Origin: Agrobacterium larrymoorei
GTDB taxonomy: Bacteria > Pseudomonadota > Alphaproteobacteria > Rhizobiales > Rhizobiaceae
Assembly (NCBI RefSeq): GCF_005145045.1
Contig: NZ_CP039691.1
Span: forward strand, 2,554,001 to 2,618,000
Length of the DNA stretch: 64,000 bases
Direction of reading: 5' to 3'
Below, one piece after another: positions 7,704 to 16,884 of this stretch (its first letter is position 1; the number at the start of each line of letters is the position of its first letter). The notes beneath the pieces are model-generated. The model was not told the DNA's origin. It worked only from the letters and a program-made list of their open reading frames with translations, and made no database searches. Made by a program: the position numbers and the translations under genes.

Positions 7704-8900
7704 CTAAATTCCCATCTTGCCCGGGTTGAAAATCCCCGCTGGATCGAGCTTTTCCTTGACCCGCCTCGACAGCGCCAGCTCAACGGCATTGAGCGGCTCA
7801 AACGCCGAAACCGCCTGACGCACGTCATCCGTTGCCCGCAGAAGGGTGGCATGGCCACCGCCGAGGGTTGTGATGTAGTGGCGGAGCAATTCGGCTTCGG
7901 GGTCAGCCTCCATCTGCATCCAGATCAACCCGCCCTGCCAATCATAAAAGGCATCGATGCCCGCCTGCATACGCAAGGCGGCAACCAGTTTGTGACCCTG
8001 CGCCGGGGCCACGGAAACACGCCATAGAGGCTTGCCCGTATTTCCCTCGTAAGGCCTCACATCGCGGATTTCGCGCCACAGCGCTCGGCTTTCATCCTGC
8101 GCTAGAAGCATGCTGGGGCCGATGGACGACAGGATGGCTTGCAGTTTCTGCGCCCTCGCCTCGACAGACGCGGCAAGCCCTTCCAGCCGCAACACCGTGG
8201 CAGCACCGTCCGGCAGCACTCCATTGATGAAACGGGACTTCACGCTTTCCGGCAGATGGGCGGCGCCGGAAACCTCGACGCTGGTTGCCATGGCTGCGGC
8301 CATGGCGTTGCTGGCGACGGCATCCTCAACGCCGGAAATCACCATTGTCTTTTCAGCGGGCGGCACCGGCAGCACGCGGAAGGTTACTTCCGTCAGGAGG
8401 CCAAGCGTGCCGTGAGAGCCCGCCAGGAGCTTGACGAGATCCAGCCCGGTGACGTTCTTCATCACCCGTCCACCCGCCTTGATGGCCTCGCCCCGACCGT
8501 TGATGAAACGGATGCCGAGAAGGCTGTCACGCGCCGCACCGGCAACGTAACGGCGCGGACCGGAGACGTTCGCGGCAAAGACGCCGCCAATCGTCTGCTC
8601 GCCCGATGTGCCCATAATGGCGCGATGATCCATCGGCTCGAAGGCCATCATCTGGCGGGCCTCGGCAAGTGCCGCTTCCACATCCGCCACCGGCGTTCCG
8701 GCCTTGACGGTCATCACCATCTCGGCGGGATTATACGCGACAATGCCCGATATGGCTCGGGAAGACAGCGTCGCCTCCGCCTGAACCTTGTTGCCGAAAC
8801 CGGAACGCGTGTTGCCACCGATGATGGCCAGTGTGGTTTTGGCCTCGGCGTGGTCTCGGATTATCGTGGCGGCTTCTGCTTCCGAATGTGGGGTCAGCAT
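7704..8900 (-). CDS. glcE: Glycolate oxidase FAD-binding subunit GlcE
   Basis: A 398-residue protein with an FAD_binding_4 (PCMH-type) domain in its N-terminal half: AIIGGNTRSGFG, then TSGEQTIGGVFAANVSGPRR and GGRVMKNVTGLDLVKLLAGS, which contact FAD. GlcE forms the glycolate oxidase complex with GlcD and GlcF. Its gene ends 1 bp before glcF. It is separated from glcD by about 200 bp that hold a long palindromic repeat, an unusual interruption in an otherwise tight operon. Confidence 0.95.
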   Translation of the reverse strand: MLTPHSEAEAATIIRDHAEAKTTLAIIGGNTRSGFGNKVQAEATLSSRAISGIVAYNPAEMVMTVKAGTPVADVEAALAEARQMMAFEPMDHRAIMGTSGEQTIGGVFAANVSGPRRYVAGAARDSLLGIRFINGRGEAIKAGGRVMKNVTGLDLVKLLAGSHGTLGLLTEVTFRVLPVPPAEKTMVISGVEDAVASNAMAAAMATSVEVSGAAHLPESVKSRFINGVLPDGAATVLRLEGLAASVEARAQKLQAILSSIGPSMLLAQDESRALWREIRDVRPYEGNTGKPLWRVSVAPAQGHKLVAALRMQAGIDAFYDWQGGLIWMQMEADPEAELLRHYITTLGGGHATLLRATDDVRQAVSAFEPLNAVELALSRRVKEKLDPAGIFNPGKMGI

Positions 8901-8907
8901 GTGACGG

Positions 8908-9067
8908 CACCCCCCTCTGTCCTGCCGGACATCTCCCCCTCAAGGGGGGAGATCAGCAAGACGTGATAACATCGCCCAGACAACAAAGGCCAATTTCGAG
9001 CCGCAACGTCGCGGCAGATCGATCTCCCCCCTTGAGGGGGAGATGTCCGGCAGGACAGAGGGGGGTG
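8908..9067. repeat. RIME-like palindromic intergenic repeat
   Basis: Two 47-bp arms (8908-8954 and 9021-9067) are perfect reverse complements of each other, separated by 66 bp. Each arm also holds its own small hairpin (ATCTCCCC...GGGGAGAT). Elements with this look (CCTGCCGGACATCTCCCCC) are scattered between genes in Rhizobiales and described as RIME-type mosaic elements. It lies between glcD and glcE. Assignment to a named family is from memory of its sequence and needs a comparison. Confidence 0.8.
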
Positions 9068-9099
9068 TAGCGGCGTGCGCCGACGTACAAACATGCCTA

Positions 9100-10533
9100 T
9101 CACCCCCGCCCCTCCAAGGGAAACACCTTGGAGGGGTTCATTATCCAACCCTCATCGAATGCAGCGCGCACCGCCATCTGCTGCTTCAGGTCGGCATCGG
9201 AATATTGGTGGCGCATCAGGTCGCGTTTCTCGATGCCGACGCCGTGTTCGCCGGTAAGGCAGCCGCCGGCGTCGACGCAGAGTTTGAGGATTTGGTTGCC
9301 AGCCTCCTCCGCCCGCGCGGCATCCTCCGGGTCATTGGCATTGAAGAGGATCAGCGGGTGCATGTTTCCATCGCCTGCGTGAAAGACATTGGCGACGCGA
9401 AGCCCGAGGCTGTCGGTGATTTCGCTGGTCTTTTTCAGCACGTAGGAAAGCTGGCTGAGCGGCACCGTTCCATCCATGCAGATATAATCGGCGATGCGCC
9501 CCGTTGCGCCGAAGGCCGATTTGCGGCCTTTCCAGATGGCGGCTGCCTCCATGGCGGATTGGCATTCGCGCACGGTCTTGACGTCGTGTTTGCGCGCAAT
9601 GGCGACGATATCAGCCAGCATGGCATCCATCTCATCCTCGGAGCCTTCCACTTCCACGATGAGCAGTGCCCCCACATCCAGTGGATACCCCGCCTTGGCG
9701 AAGGCCTCGCAGATTTCTATGGCAGGCTTGTCCATGAATTCGATGGCGACCGGAATGATGCCTGCGCCGATGATATCCGCCACGCAGGAGCCTGCCTCTT
9801 CCGAACTTTCGAAGCCAAAGAGAACAGGGCGTGCGCCCTCCGGCTTTGCAATCAGGCGCACTGTCGCCTCGGTAACGATGCCGAGTTGCCCTTCCGATCC
9901 GCAGACCAGACCCAAGAGATCATAACCGCTCGCATCCAGATGCTTGCCGCCGAGTTCCAGAACGGTCCCGTCCACCAGAACCATCTTCACGCCGAGAAGA
10001 TTATTGGTCGTCACGCCATATTTTAGGCAATGCGCACCACCGGAATTCATGCCGATATTGCCGCCTATGGTGCAGGCAAGTTGCGAGCTTGGATCGGGCG
10101 CGTAAAAGAAGCCTTCCGGCCCCGCCGCATCGGAAATGGAAAGGTTGGTAACGCCAGCCTGAACGGTGGCGGTGCGGTTGAAGAAATCCATCTCGATGAT
10201 GGAGGACATTTTCGAAAGGCCGATCACGACGGCATCCTCCTGCGGGATTGCGCCGCCGGAAAGTGACGTCCCCGCCCCGCGCGGGACCACCGGAATGCCA
10301 TAGCGATGACAGTACTTCATCACCGCTGCCACCTGCGCCGTCGTTTTTGGCAGTGCCACAACAAGCGGCACCTTGCGGTAGGAAACGAAGGCGTCGGTTT
10401 CGAATGGCACGAGCTCTCGAGGCTCATGCACCAGACACTCCGGCGGCAGAAGATCGGCAAGATCCGCCACGATGCGATCCCGGCTCGAAAGGACGGAGGG
10501 GCGCGGCTGCAAGAATTGTATCGATTGCGACAT
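9100..10533 (-). CDS. glcD: Glycolate oxidase FAD-linked subunit GlcD
   Basis: A 477-residue catalytic flavoprotein. FAD_binding_4 signatures are present (VVPRGAGTSLSGGAIP, CTIGGNIGMNSGGAHCLKYG, GLVCGSEGQLGIVTEATVRL), as is the FAD-oxidase C-terminal domain with NVFHAGDGNMHPLILF and GGCLTGEHGVGIEKR. It oxidises glycolate (and often D-lactate) to the 2-oxo acid together with GlcE and GlcF. The gene diverges from a LysR gene, with a perfect dyad between them. Its last codons form a CCTCCAAGG...CCTTGGAGG hairpin, positioned before the repeat. Confidence 0.96.
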   Translation of the reverse strand: MSQSIQFLQPRPSVLSSRDRIVADLADLLPPECLVHEPRELVPFETDAFVSYRKVPLVVALPKTTAQVAAVMKYCHRYGIPVVPRGAGTSLSGGAIPQEDAVVIGLSKMSSIIEMDFFNRTATVQAGVTNLSISDAAGPEGFFYAPDPSSQLACTIGGNIGMNSGGAHCLKYGVTTNNLLGVKMVLVDGTVLELGGKHLDASGYDLLGLVCGSEGQLGIVTEATVRLIAKPEGARPVLFGFESSEEAGSCVADIIGAGIIPVAIEFMDKPAIEICEAFAKAGYPLDVGALLIVEVEGSEDEMDAMLADIVAIARKHDVKTVRECQSAMEAAAIWKGRKSAFGATGRIADYICMDGTVPLSQLSYVLKKTSEITDSLGLRVANVFHAGDGNMHPLILFNANDPEDAARAEEAGNQILKLCVDAGGCLTGEHGVGIEKRDLMRHQYSDADLKQQMAVRAAFDEGWIMNPSKVFPLEGRG

Positions 10534-10617
10534 GGCTTCCAGATGCCTCCCCGCATCTTTTCCTATGCGAATCTATGCGGGTTTACACCTTGGAGGCAAC
10601 CCCGGCGAATGCTACAG

Positions 10618-10640
10618 ATTCTTTCCATAATGGAAAGAAT
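10618..10640. promoter_or_regulatory. LysR-type operator between glcD and its regulator
   Basis: A perfect 23-bp dyad with 11-bp arms (ATTCTTTCCAT / ATGGAAAGAAT) about one central base, containing the LysR consensus T-N11-A with full symmetry. It ends 12 bp before the lysR start and lies 85 bp from glcD. It is well placed to repress lysR and influence glcD. Confidence 0.7.
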
Positions 10641-10652
10641 TGGCGCAGAGTA

Positions 10653-11570
10653 ATGACAAATCTGGGTGATCTCGAAGTCTTTGCCAGCGTCGCCGCTTCT
10701 GGCAGCATGTCGGTTGCGGCCAAGGAGCTGGGCTATTCGCCCGCCGTCATTTCCAAGCGGATAAAGCGGCTGGAAGAGAAGCTCGGCGCTCGGCTGTTTC
10801 AACGGACCACACGGCAGATTTCGCTGACCGAGGCCGGGCATGGCTTTCACCAGAGAATTCTGGCCGTTCTGGAAGGTCTTGAGGAGGCGGAGGACTTCGT
10901 TTCCGGTCGCTCCAATATGCTGACGGGCACCCTGAAGGTTTCCGCCTCCACCTCCTTCGGGCGCATGCATGTCGCGCCGCATCTCAAAGGTTTCATGGAG
11001 CAGCACCCGTCGCTTGCGATCAACCTTACGCTCAGCGATGATTTCATCGACATTGTTGCGGGCGGCTATGATCTGGCTATCCGCATTGCCGACCTATCCG
11101 ATTCAAGCCTCGTGGCGAAACGTCTGGCGCCGGTGCGGCGCGTGCTGTGTGCATCCCGCGCTTATGTCGAGCAACATGGATTGCCGAAAAGCATCGAAGA
11201 ACTGAAGAAGCACCGGTGCCTTCCCGCCCACAACAATGACCTTTGGCGGCTGGAAGGGCCGGATGGCGCGTTCAATCTGCGGCCTGAAGGTTTGCTGATC
11301 ACCAACTCTTCCGAGGTCATCCGCGAGGCGGTGATCTCGGGCCTTGGCATCGCCCTGCGCTCCACCTGGGACATCGGGCAGGAATTGAAGTCGGGCGTGC
11401 TTATTCAGGTTCTGCCCGGCTATGAGGGCTCCAGAAACGTGGCGCTGTCGGCGGTCTATCCCAGCCGAAAATTTCTGCCCGCCAAGGTGCGGTTGTTCAT
11501 CGATTATTTGGCAGGGCTCTATGGTCCGGTTCCGTATTGGGAGAAGACAACGACCAGCGACCTGGAGTAG
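10653..11570 (+). CDS. LysR-family regulator divergent from glcDEF
   Basis: A 305-residue regulator of the LysR family, with winged HTH residues 4-45 (LGDLEVFASVAASGSMSVAA ... SPAVISKRIKRLEEKLG) and an effector domain of the DsdC/GcvA-like group with the typical DLAIRIADLSDSSLVAKRLA. The ATG at 10653 begins the family alignment; the open frame upstream to 10248 is glcD antisense and not coding. The perfect T-N11-A dyad just upstream and the divergent glcD make glycolate or a related 2-hydroxy acid a plausible effector, but this is inferred. Confidence 0.9.
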   Translation: MTNLGDLEVFASVAASGSMSVAAKELGYSPAVISKRIKRLEEKLGARLFQRTTRQISLTEAGHGFHQRILAVLEGLEEAEDFVSGRSNMLTGTLKVSASTSFGRMHVAPHLKGFMEQHPSLAINLTLSDDFIDIVAGGYDLAIRIADLSDSSLVAKRLAPVRRVLCASRAYVEQHGLPKSIEELKKHRCLPAHNNDLWRLEGPDGAFNLRPEGLLITNSSEVIREAVISGLGIALRSTWDIGQELKSGVLIQVLPGYEGSRNVALSAVYPSRKFLPAKVRLFIDYLAGLYGPVPYWEKTTTSDLE

Positions 11571-11685
11571 GCGTAAACCTCATCTTGAGAACGAAAAATC
11601 CATCCAACGCCTTTCAGCCGGGAACTTTATCGCTTTTCACACGTTCTTGACGGGTTATTGGAAAATTTTACCAAGATGGGACGCG

Positions 11686-13023
11686 ATGACTACCACGAGC
11701 GAAACTGAACGCTATCCACGGATAGCACTCATATCGACGCATGGCTATGTAGCCGCACACCCGCCGCTTGGCGCCGCAGACACCGGAGGGCAGGTGGTTT
11801 ATGTCCTCGAACTCGCGAAGAAACTAGGTCAGCTGGGATATACGGTTGACCTTTACACACGCCGTTTCGAAGACCAGCCCGAAATCGATGAAGTGGACGA
11901 ACGTGTGCGCGTCGTGCGCATTCCCTGCGGTGGCAAGGACTTCATTCCAAAGGAATATCTCCACCGCCACCTCATGGAATGGTGTGAAAACGCGCTGCGC
12001 TTCATCAAGCGCAATGACCTCAGCTATTCCTTCATCAACAGTCATTACTGGGACGCTGGCGTTGCCGGTCAGCGTCTGTCGGAAGCGCTGAAAATCCCGC
12101 ATCTTCACACGCCGCATTCCCTCGGCATCTGGAAGAAACGCCAGATGGAGACAGACTATCCGGAGAAGGCGGATACGTTCGAGCTTGAGTTTAACTTCAA
12201 GGAACGTATTCAGCACGAACTCATCATCTACCGCAGCTGCGACATGGTGATTGCGACGACACCGGTTCAGCTGGACGTACTGCTGGAAGATTACGGGCTG
12301 AAGCGCAAGCAGGTCCATATGATCCCGCCGGGATATGACGACAACCGCTTCTTCCCCGTATCCGAAGCCTCGCGCCAGATGCTGCGCCAGCGTTTCGGCT
12401 TCGAGGGAAAGACCGTTCTCGCGCTGGGGCGCCTTGCGACGAACAAGGGCTATGATCTTCTGATCGACGGCTTCTCGGTTCTGGCGGAACGTGAACCGGA
12501 AGCAAGGCTTCATCTCGCCGTTGGCGGCGAAAATATGGATCAGCAGGAAACCACGATCCTCGAGCAGTTGAAGGAGCGGGTCAAAACGCTGGGGCTGGAA
12601 GACAAGGTCGCCTTCTCCGGTTACGTATCCGATGAGGACCTGCCCGATATATACCGCGCTGCCGATCTCTTCGTGCTTTCCAGCCGATACGAGCCTTTCG
12701 GTATGACGGCTATCGAAGCGATGGCGAGCGGTACGCCCACGGTCGTCACCGTTCATGGCGGTCTGTTCCGTGCGGTGAGCTATGGCCGCCATGCGCTCTT
12801 TGCCGATCCTTTCGACAAGGAAGATCTGGGCATCACCATGATGAAGCCCTTCAAGCACGAGCGTCTTTACGGACGCCTGTCGCGCATGGGTGCTCACAAG
12901 GCACGCAGCCTGTTCACCTGGACGGGCATTGCGCAGCAGCTTCTTTCCGTCGTCGAAGGCCGCACCATGCTGCCGGTGCTGGAAGAGTCCGATTGGGCCG
13001 AACCATGGAATGATGGCGATTGA
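11686..13023 (+). CDS. mfpsA: Mannosylfructose-phosphate synthase
   Basis: A 445-residue GT4 glycosyltransferase of the sucrose-phosphate-synthase type. It transfers mannose from GDP-mannose to fructose 6-phosphate, forming mannosylfructose phosphate, an osmolyte precursor described in Agrobacterium tumefaciens. Visible signs are the N-terminal acceptor-domain GGQVVYVLELAKKLGQLG, HTPHSLGIWKK, the donor-domain GRLATNKGYDLLIDGF and the EX7E motif in SSRYEPFGMTAIEAMASG. The ATG at 11686 is the first credible start; the published start may differ by a few codons. The phosphatase gene overlaps its stop codon. Confidence 0.9.
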   Translation: MTTTSETERYPRIALISTHGYVAAHPPLGAADTGGQVVYVLELAKKLGQLGYTVDLYTRRFEDQPEIDEVDERVRVVRIPCGGKDFIPKEYLHRHLMEWCENALRFIKRNDLSYSFINSHYWDAGVAGQRLSEALKIPHLHTPHSLGIWKKRQMETDYPEKADTFELEFNFKERIQHELIIYRSCDMVIATTPVQLDVLLEDYGLKRKQVHMIPPGYDDNRFFPVSEASRQMLRQRFGFEGKTVLALGRLATNKGYDLLIDGFSVLAEREPEARLHLAVGGENMDQQETTILEQLKERVKTLGLEDKVAFSGYVSDEDLPDIYRAADLFVLSSRYEPFGMTAIEAMASGTPTVVTVHGGLFRAVSYGRHALFADPFDKEDLGITMMKPFKHERLYGRLSRMGAHKARSLFTWTGIAQQLLSVVEGRTMLPVLEESDWAEPWNDGD

Positions 13024-13778
13024 AACCGGTTCGCCTCTTTTCCACCGATCTGGACGGGACCGTTGTCGGCAATAATGACGCAACGGCCCGGTTCCGGGAT
13101 TTCTGGCAGTCTCTGCCTAACGAAACCCGTCCGCTGCTGGTTTTCAACAGCGGACGACTGCTTGACGACCAGCTGGAACTGATGGAAGCGGTGCCTCTGC
13201 CGAAGCCCGATTACATAATCGGTGGCGTGGGCACGATGCTCTCCTGCCGCGACCAGCCGTCCTTGCGACAGGCCTACACGAATTCGCTCGGTCAGGGCTT
13301 CGATACGGAAAAAATCATATCGCTCATGAGCGACATTCCCGGCATCAGCATCCAGCCGGAACGGTATCAACATGGGCTGAAGTCCAGCTGGTATCTGCAT
13401 GATGCAGACGATCAGGCGATTGCCGATATCGAACAACGTCTCAATGAGGCAGGGATAGAGGCGCGCATCGTTTATTCTAGCGGACGCGATCTCGACGTTC
13501 TGCCCCGCGCAGCTGACAAGGGTGCTGCCATTCGCTGGCTCTGCGACCATCTGGAACTTGGCCTCGATGAGGCTGTGGTTGCGGGCGATACGGGCAATGA
13601 CCGCGCCATGTTCGAGCTGCCGCAGGTGCGCGGCATCGTGGTTTCGAATGCGCTGGATGAGCTGAAGTCTTTTGCAACAAGTAAGCACAATATGTTTACT
13701 GCACTTGAAGCGGAGGCAGATGGCGTTATATCTGGGCTGAAGCACTGGATTTCCAGCGCCATCGAGCCTCGTGTCTGA
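13020..13778 (+). CDS. mfppA: Mannosylfructose-phosphate phosphatase
   Basis: A 252-residue HAD-superfamily (sucrose-phosphatase-like, Cof type) enzyme that dephosphorylates mannosylfructose phosphate. The nucleophile motif STDLDGTVVG is at residues 8-17 and the metal-binding VAGDTGNDRAMF near residue 195. No in-frame ATG is available at the 5' end; a TTG at 13020 shares bases with the mfpsA stop (TTGA), implying translational coupling and balanced synthase/phosphatase levels. The pairing with a GT4 synthase is what identifies it beyond a generic HAD phosphatase. Confidence 0.9.
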   Translation: MKPVRLFSTDLDGTVVGNNDATARFRDFWQSLPNETRPLLVFNSGRLLDDQLELMEAVPLPKPDYIIGGVGTMLSCRDQPSLRQAYTNSLGQGFDTEKIISLMSDIPGISIQPERYQHGLKSSWYLHDADDQAIADIEQRLNEAGIEARIVYSSGRDLDVLPRAADKGAAIRWLCDHLELGLDEAVVAGDTGNDRAMFELPQVRGIVVSNALDELKSFATSKHNMFTALEAEADGVISGLKHWISSAIEPRV

Positions 13779-13817
13779 TTATCATCAAAAATGCTGGTGC
13801 AGTGTAAGCAGGATATC

Positions 13818-13846
13818 TTGACCTGCTAATATTTGAGCCTGACAAT
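13818..13846 (+). promoter_or_regulatory. Candidate sigma-70 promoter of the Nudix gene
   Basis: TTGACC and GACAAT hexamers with a 17-bp spacer sit about 65 bp before the preferred Nudix start codon. Good match to the housekeeping pattern; not experimentally supported. Confidence 0.45.
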
Positions 13847-13912
13847 GAAACGAATCGCACATCTGATGGTTTGGAGTGCCTTCTCGATTCTCGTTGTAAG
13901 GAACATCGGACA

Positions 13913-14422
13913 TTGAATATTCTTAGCCGTTTGGCAAATGATCTCGGATTGATGTTGCGGCGCCCTCCCCGCCAGCAATATGGCGCGATCTGCCACCGGC
14001 TGAACAAGAAGAGTGGCGAGGTCGAGGTGCTTCTGCTGACCAGCCGCGATACGGGCCGTTGGGTCATCCCCAAGGGCTGGCCAATGGAGGGCAAGAAGGC
14101 CCATGCCGTTGCAGAGCGCGAGGCTTTCGAAGAGGCAGGCGTGCGTGGCAGCGCCAACAAGGAGCCTTTCGGTTTTTTCCATTATGAAAAGAAGCTGCGC
14201 AACGGCGTGAAAGTAACCTGCCGTGTTCAGGTGCATCTGCTTGAAGTCGCCGATCTCGTAAAGAATTTTCCAGAGCGGGAAAGTCGCAAGCTCGAATGGG
14301 TCTTGCCCGATGAGGCCCGAAAACGGGTGAACGAGCCTGAGCTTCGAGAGCTCTTCATCAGCTTCGGCAAACAAATGGCGCAAATACAACAGATTCCCGC
14401 GCAAAAAGCTGTAAATCTATAA
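13913..14422 (+). CDS. Nudix hydrolase
   Basis: A 169-residue pyrophosphohydrolase. The Nudix box reads GWPMEGKKAHAVAEREAFEEAGV (split view: GWPMEGKKAH, then AVAEREAFEEAGV), with the catalytic REAFEE glutamates. The preceding PK (WVIPKGWP) is typical of the diphosphoinositol-polyphosphate phosphohydrolase-like subgroup, found in many rhizobia. Substrate unknown. A TTG at 13913 with AAGGAA eight bases upstream is my preferred start; an in-frame TTG at 13871 or ATG at 13952 are alternatives. It follows mfppA by about 130 bp with its own promoter candidate. Confidence 0.88.
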   Translation: MNILSRLANDLGLMLRRPPRQQYGAICHRLNKKSGEVEVLLLTSRDTGRWVIPKGWPMEGKKAHAVAEREAFEEAGVRGSANKEPFGFFHYEKKLRNGVKVTCRVQVHLLEVADLVKNFPERESRKLEWVLPDEARKRVNEPELRELFISFGKQMAQIQQIPAQKAVNL

Positions 14423-14483
14423 GATCATTTTTTCTCGCCAGCGCCTGTGAAACGCGACGAGTGTCGCACATAAGGCTCAATGA

Positions 14484-15989
14484 ATGGCGCAGCCGCCCGA
14501 AAACCGCATGAAACCAACGCTCGACAAGGACCTCGACAAGCTGACCCGGGTCGAAGAAGCGACCAACCATCTCAGCCGCAGGCTGGTGGCGCCGGGTGCA
14601 GGCCTTCTGTTCCTTGTCATCGTCGGTCTCATTGGCAGCGAATATGCGGGCAGCACGCCGAGCGCGACGATTACCCTCGCAGCCGTCATCATCGGCGCTT
14701 ACATGGCCATGAATATCGGCGCGAAGGACGTGGCCAACAATGTTGGCCCGGCGGTTGGTGCGAAAGCGCTGCCGCTGACGGCTGCACTCATTCTGGCCGC
14801 GATCTTCGAAGTGCTGGGCGCCGTCATCACCGGCGGCAATGTGGTCGAGACGATCTCAAGCGGTATCATCAATACCGAAACCATCCCGGACCGTTTCCTC
14901 TTTGCCTGGGCAATGCTGGCAGCCCTTCTGGCTGCGGCGCTGCTGGTCAACCTTTCCAATCTGCTCAAGGCACCCATTTCCACCACGCACAGCATCGTTG
15001 GTGGCGTTGCGGGTGCGGGTACGGCTGCTTATGGTCTGGGCGCGGTGGATTGGCCCTCGCTTGGCAGCATTGCGCTGACCTGGGTTGCGACGCCCTTCAT
15101 CAGCGCTTTCTTCGCCATCATCTTCCTGGCTTTCATCAAGGAATTCATCATCTACCGCGATGACAAGATCGCGGCTGCCCGCGTGTGGGTGCCAGTGCTG
15201 ATCGGCGTCATGACCGGTGTTTTCACTGCCTATCTGATGCGCGTCGGCATGCATCAGATCAAGGATGTATCGCTGAAGCTTTCCGCTGGCTCCGGCCTCG
15301 TCGTCGGGCTCTTGGGCTGGCGGCTCTCCATCCCGCTCATCCGTAACCAGTCGCAGGGGCTGGACAATCGCAACCAGTCGCTGCGCAAGCTTTTCCAGTG
15401 GCCGCTGATCTTTGCGGCAGCGCTCATGTCCTTTGCGCATGGCGCCAATGATGTATCGAACGCCATCGGCCCGGTCGTTGCCATCGTGCGTGCAAGTTAC
15501 GGGCAGATCGTCGGCGAGACCGCGCGGGCGCCGCAATGGGTGATGCTGATCGGCGCCTTCGGCCTCTCCTGCGGCATTCTGCTGTTCGGGCCGCGCCTCA
15601 TCCGGCTGGTGGGTGAGCAGATCACCAAGCTCAACCCCATGCGCGCCTTCTGCGTTTCGGTCTCCACGGCATTGACGGTGTTGATCGCATCCCGCTTCGG
15701 CATGCCCGTCAGCACGACGCATACGGCGATCGGTGCGGTCTTCGGCGTCGGTTTCTTCCGTGAATGGTACACCCAGAACTCACGGCGGCGGCAGGAACTG
15801 ACGCAGCAGGCCAGCGACAAGCGTGGTGAAAAGGACGATGGTGACGAAAATCCGTCTGAAGTGCGCAGGCGCTATCTTGTGCGCCGCTCGCATTTCATGA
15901 CCATCATCGCCGCCTGGGTCATAACCGTTCCTGCAAGCTCCGCCCTGGCTGCGGCGTTTTACGGGATCATGTATTTTCTGTTCATATGA
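14484..15989 (+). CDS. Inorganic phosphate transporter, PiT family
   Basis: A 501-residue low-affinity phosphate permease driven by protons or sodium. It has about ten or eleven hydrophobic helices and the duplicated PiT signatures: NIGAKDVANNVGPAVGAKAL (about residue 77) and FAHGANDVSNAIGPVVAIV (about 319), each followed by a PISTTHSIVG or MPVSTTHTAIGAV motif. A charged cytoplasmic segment (about residues 435-470) lies before the last helix. AAGG upstream supports the ATG at 14484; ATG 14508 is possible. It stands alone with no pho operon around it. Confidence 0.94.
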   Translation: MAQPPENRMKPTLDKDLDKLTRVEEATNHLSRRLVAPGAGLLFLVIVGLIGSEYAGSTPSATITLAAVIIGAYMAMNIGAKDVANNVGPAVGAKALPLTAALILAAIFEVLGAVITGGNVVETISSGIINTETIPDRFLFAWAMLAALLAAALLVNLSNLLKAPISTTHSIVGGVAGAGTAAYGLGAVDWPSLGSIALTWVATPFISAFFAIIFLAFIKEFIIYRDDKIAAARVWVPVLIGVMTGVFTAYLMRVGMHQIKDVSLKLSAGSGLVVGLLGWRLSIPLIRNQSQGLDNRNQSLRKLFQWPLIFAAALMSFAHGANDVSNAIGPVVAIVRASYGQIVGETARAPQWVMLIGAFGLSCGILLFGPRLIRLVGEQITKLNPMRAFCVSVSTALTVLIASRFGMPVSTTHTAIGAVFGVGFFREWYTQNSRRRQELTQQASDKRGEKDDGDENPSEVRRRYLVRRSHFMTIIAAWVITVPASSALAAAFYGIMYFLFI

Positions 15990-16004
15990 TATTGAAGTAG
16001 AGAC

Positions 16005-16742
16005 ATGCGCGCCAATTTCAGAATGCAGCGGCTTTTCGTAAATCAGGCTTTACGCTCCGGTGAGGGTGTGGAAGCCAATGCCGACCAGTTCAACTATCTG
16101 GCCAATGTGCTGCGCATGGCCGATGGCGCAGAAATCCTGCTGTTCAACGGTCGGGATGGTGAGTGGAAGGCCAGGATTTCCTTCCCCACCCGCAAGAAAA
16201 TCCTGCTGGTACCCATAGAAGAGACGCGTCCGCAGCCGGAAAAACCCGATCTGCATTATCTCTTCGCGCCGCTTAAAACCGGGCGGTTGGATTATCTCGT
16301 GCAGAAGGCCGTTGAAATGGGTGCAGGCGTGCTGCGCCCGGTCATCACCCAGCATGTTCAGGGCAAGATCACCAATCTGGACAAGCTGCGGGCCAATGTC
16401 ATAGAGGCGGCGGAGCAATGCGGCATCCTTGCCATTCCCGAGGTCGAGGAGCCGGTGAAACTCAAGGATCTGCTTGAGACATGGCCATCGTCGCGGCGCA
16501 TCATTTATTGCGATGAAGGCGATGAGGGGCAGAACCCTCTACCTGTCCTTCAGCGTATCGAAGAGCGGCAGCTTGCGCTTCTCGTCGGGCCGGAGGGTGG
16601 TTTTTCGGAAGAGGAGCGAAATCTTTTGCGCGGCATGTCCTGCGTGACGCCCATACCGCTCGGACCCCGCATCCTGCGGGCGGATACGGCGGCAGTGGCA
16701 GCACTGGCGGTCATTCAGGCCGGTATTGGCGATTGGAAATAG
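16005..16742 (+). CDS. rsmE: 16S rRNA (uracil1498-N3)-methyltransferase RsmE
   Basis: A 245-residue SPOUT-class methyltransferase that methylates U1498 of 16S rRNA. N-terminal PUA-like part (MQRLFVNQ ... NYLANVLRM) and C-terminal knotted SAM-binding region with [15 protein letters not shown] and [20 protein letters not shown], which are diagnostic. It lies 15 bp after the phosphate transporter stop, so the two may share a transcript, and precedes gshA by 142 bp, a common rhizobial order. Confidence 0.95.
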   Translation: MRANFRMQRLFVNQALRSGEGVEANADQFNYLANVLRMADGAEILLFNGRDGEWKARISFPTRKKILLVPIEETRPQPEKPDLHYLFAPLKTGRLDYLVQKAVEMGAGVLRPVITQHVQGKITNLDKLRANVIEAAEQCGILAIPEVEEPVKLKDLLETWPSSRRIIYCDEGDEGQNPLPVLQRIEERQLALLVGPEGGFSEEERNLLRGMSCVTPIPLGPRILRADTAAVAALAVIQAGIGDWK

Positions 16743-16884
16743 TTCACCTTCAAGTGCGGCGAATGCGCAAAATCGCCGCGCTTGGCCATGCTTAAAAGAA
16801 ATTCATTTGCCTGCGCAACCGCAGCGCCCTATCAGCGATTTTCGAGATGCCTGCACAGGCAGCACAAGACAACAAGGTAATTCC

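Noticed and set aside
8908..9067. Insertion sequence ends flanking a deleted transposase
   Set aside because: The 66-bp interior has no coding remnant and no target duplication is visible; the arm sequence fits a RIME-type repeat.
9111..9136. CCTCCAAGG...CCTTGGAGG hairpin as a terminator of glcD
   Set aside because: It lies within the last glcD codons and no T tract follows; the sequence shows no terminator there.
10248..10652. Upstream extension of the glc LysR frame
   Set aside because: It is antisense to glcD and contains the operator; the LysR family begins at the ATG at 10653.
11422..11685. Upstream extension of the mfpsA frame
   Set aside because: It overlaps the end of the LysR gene in another frame and has no family similarity.
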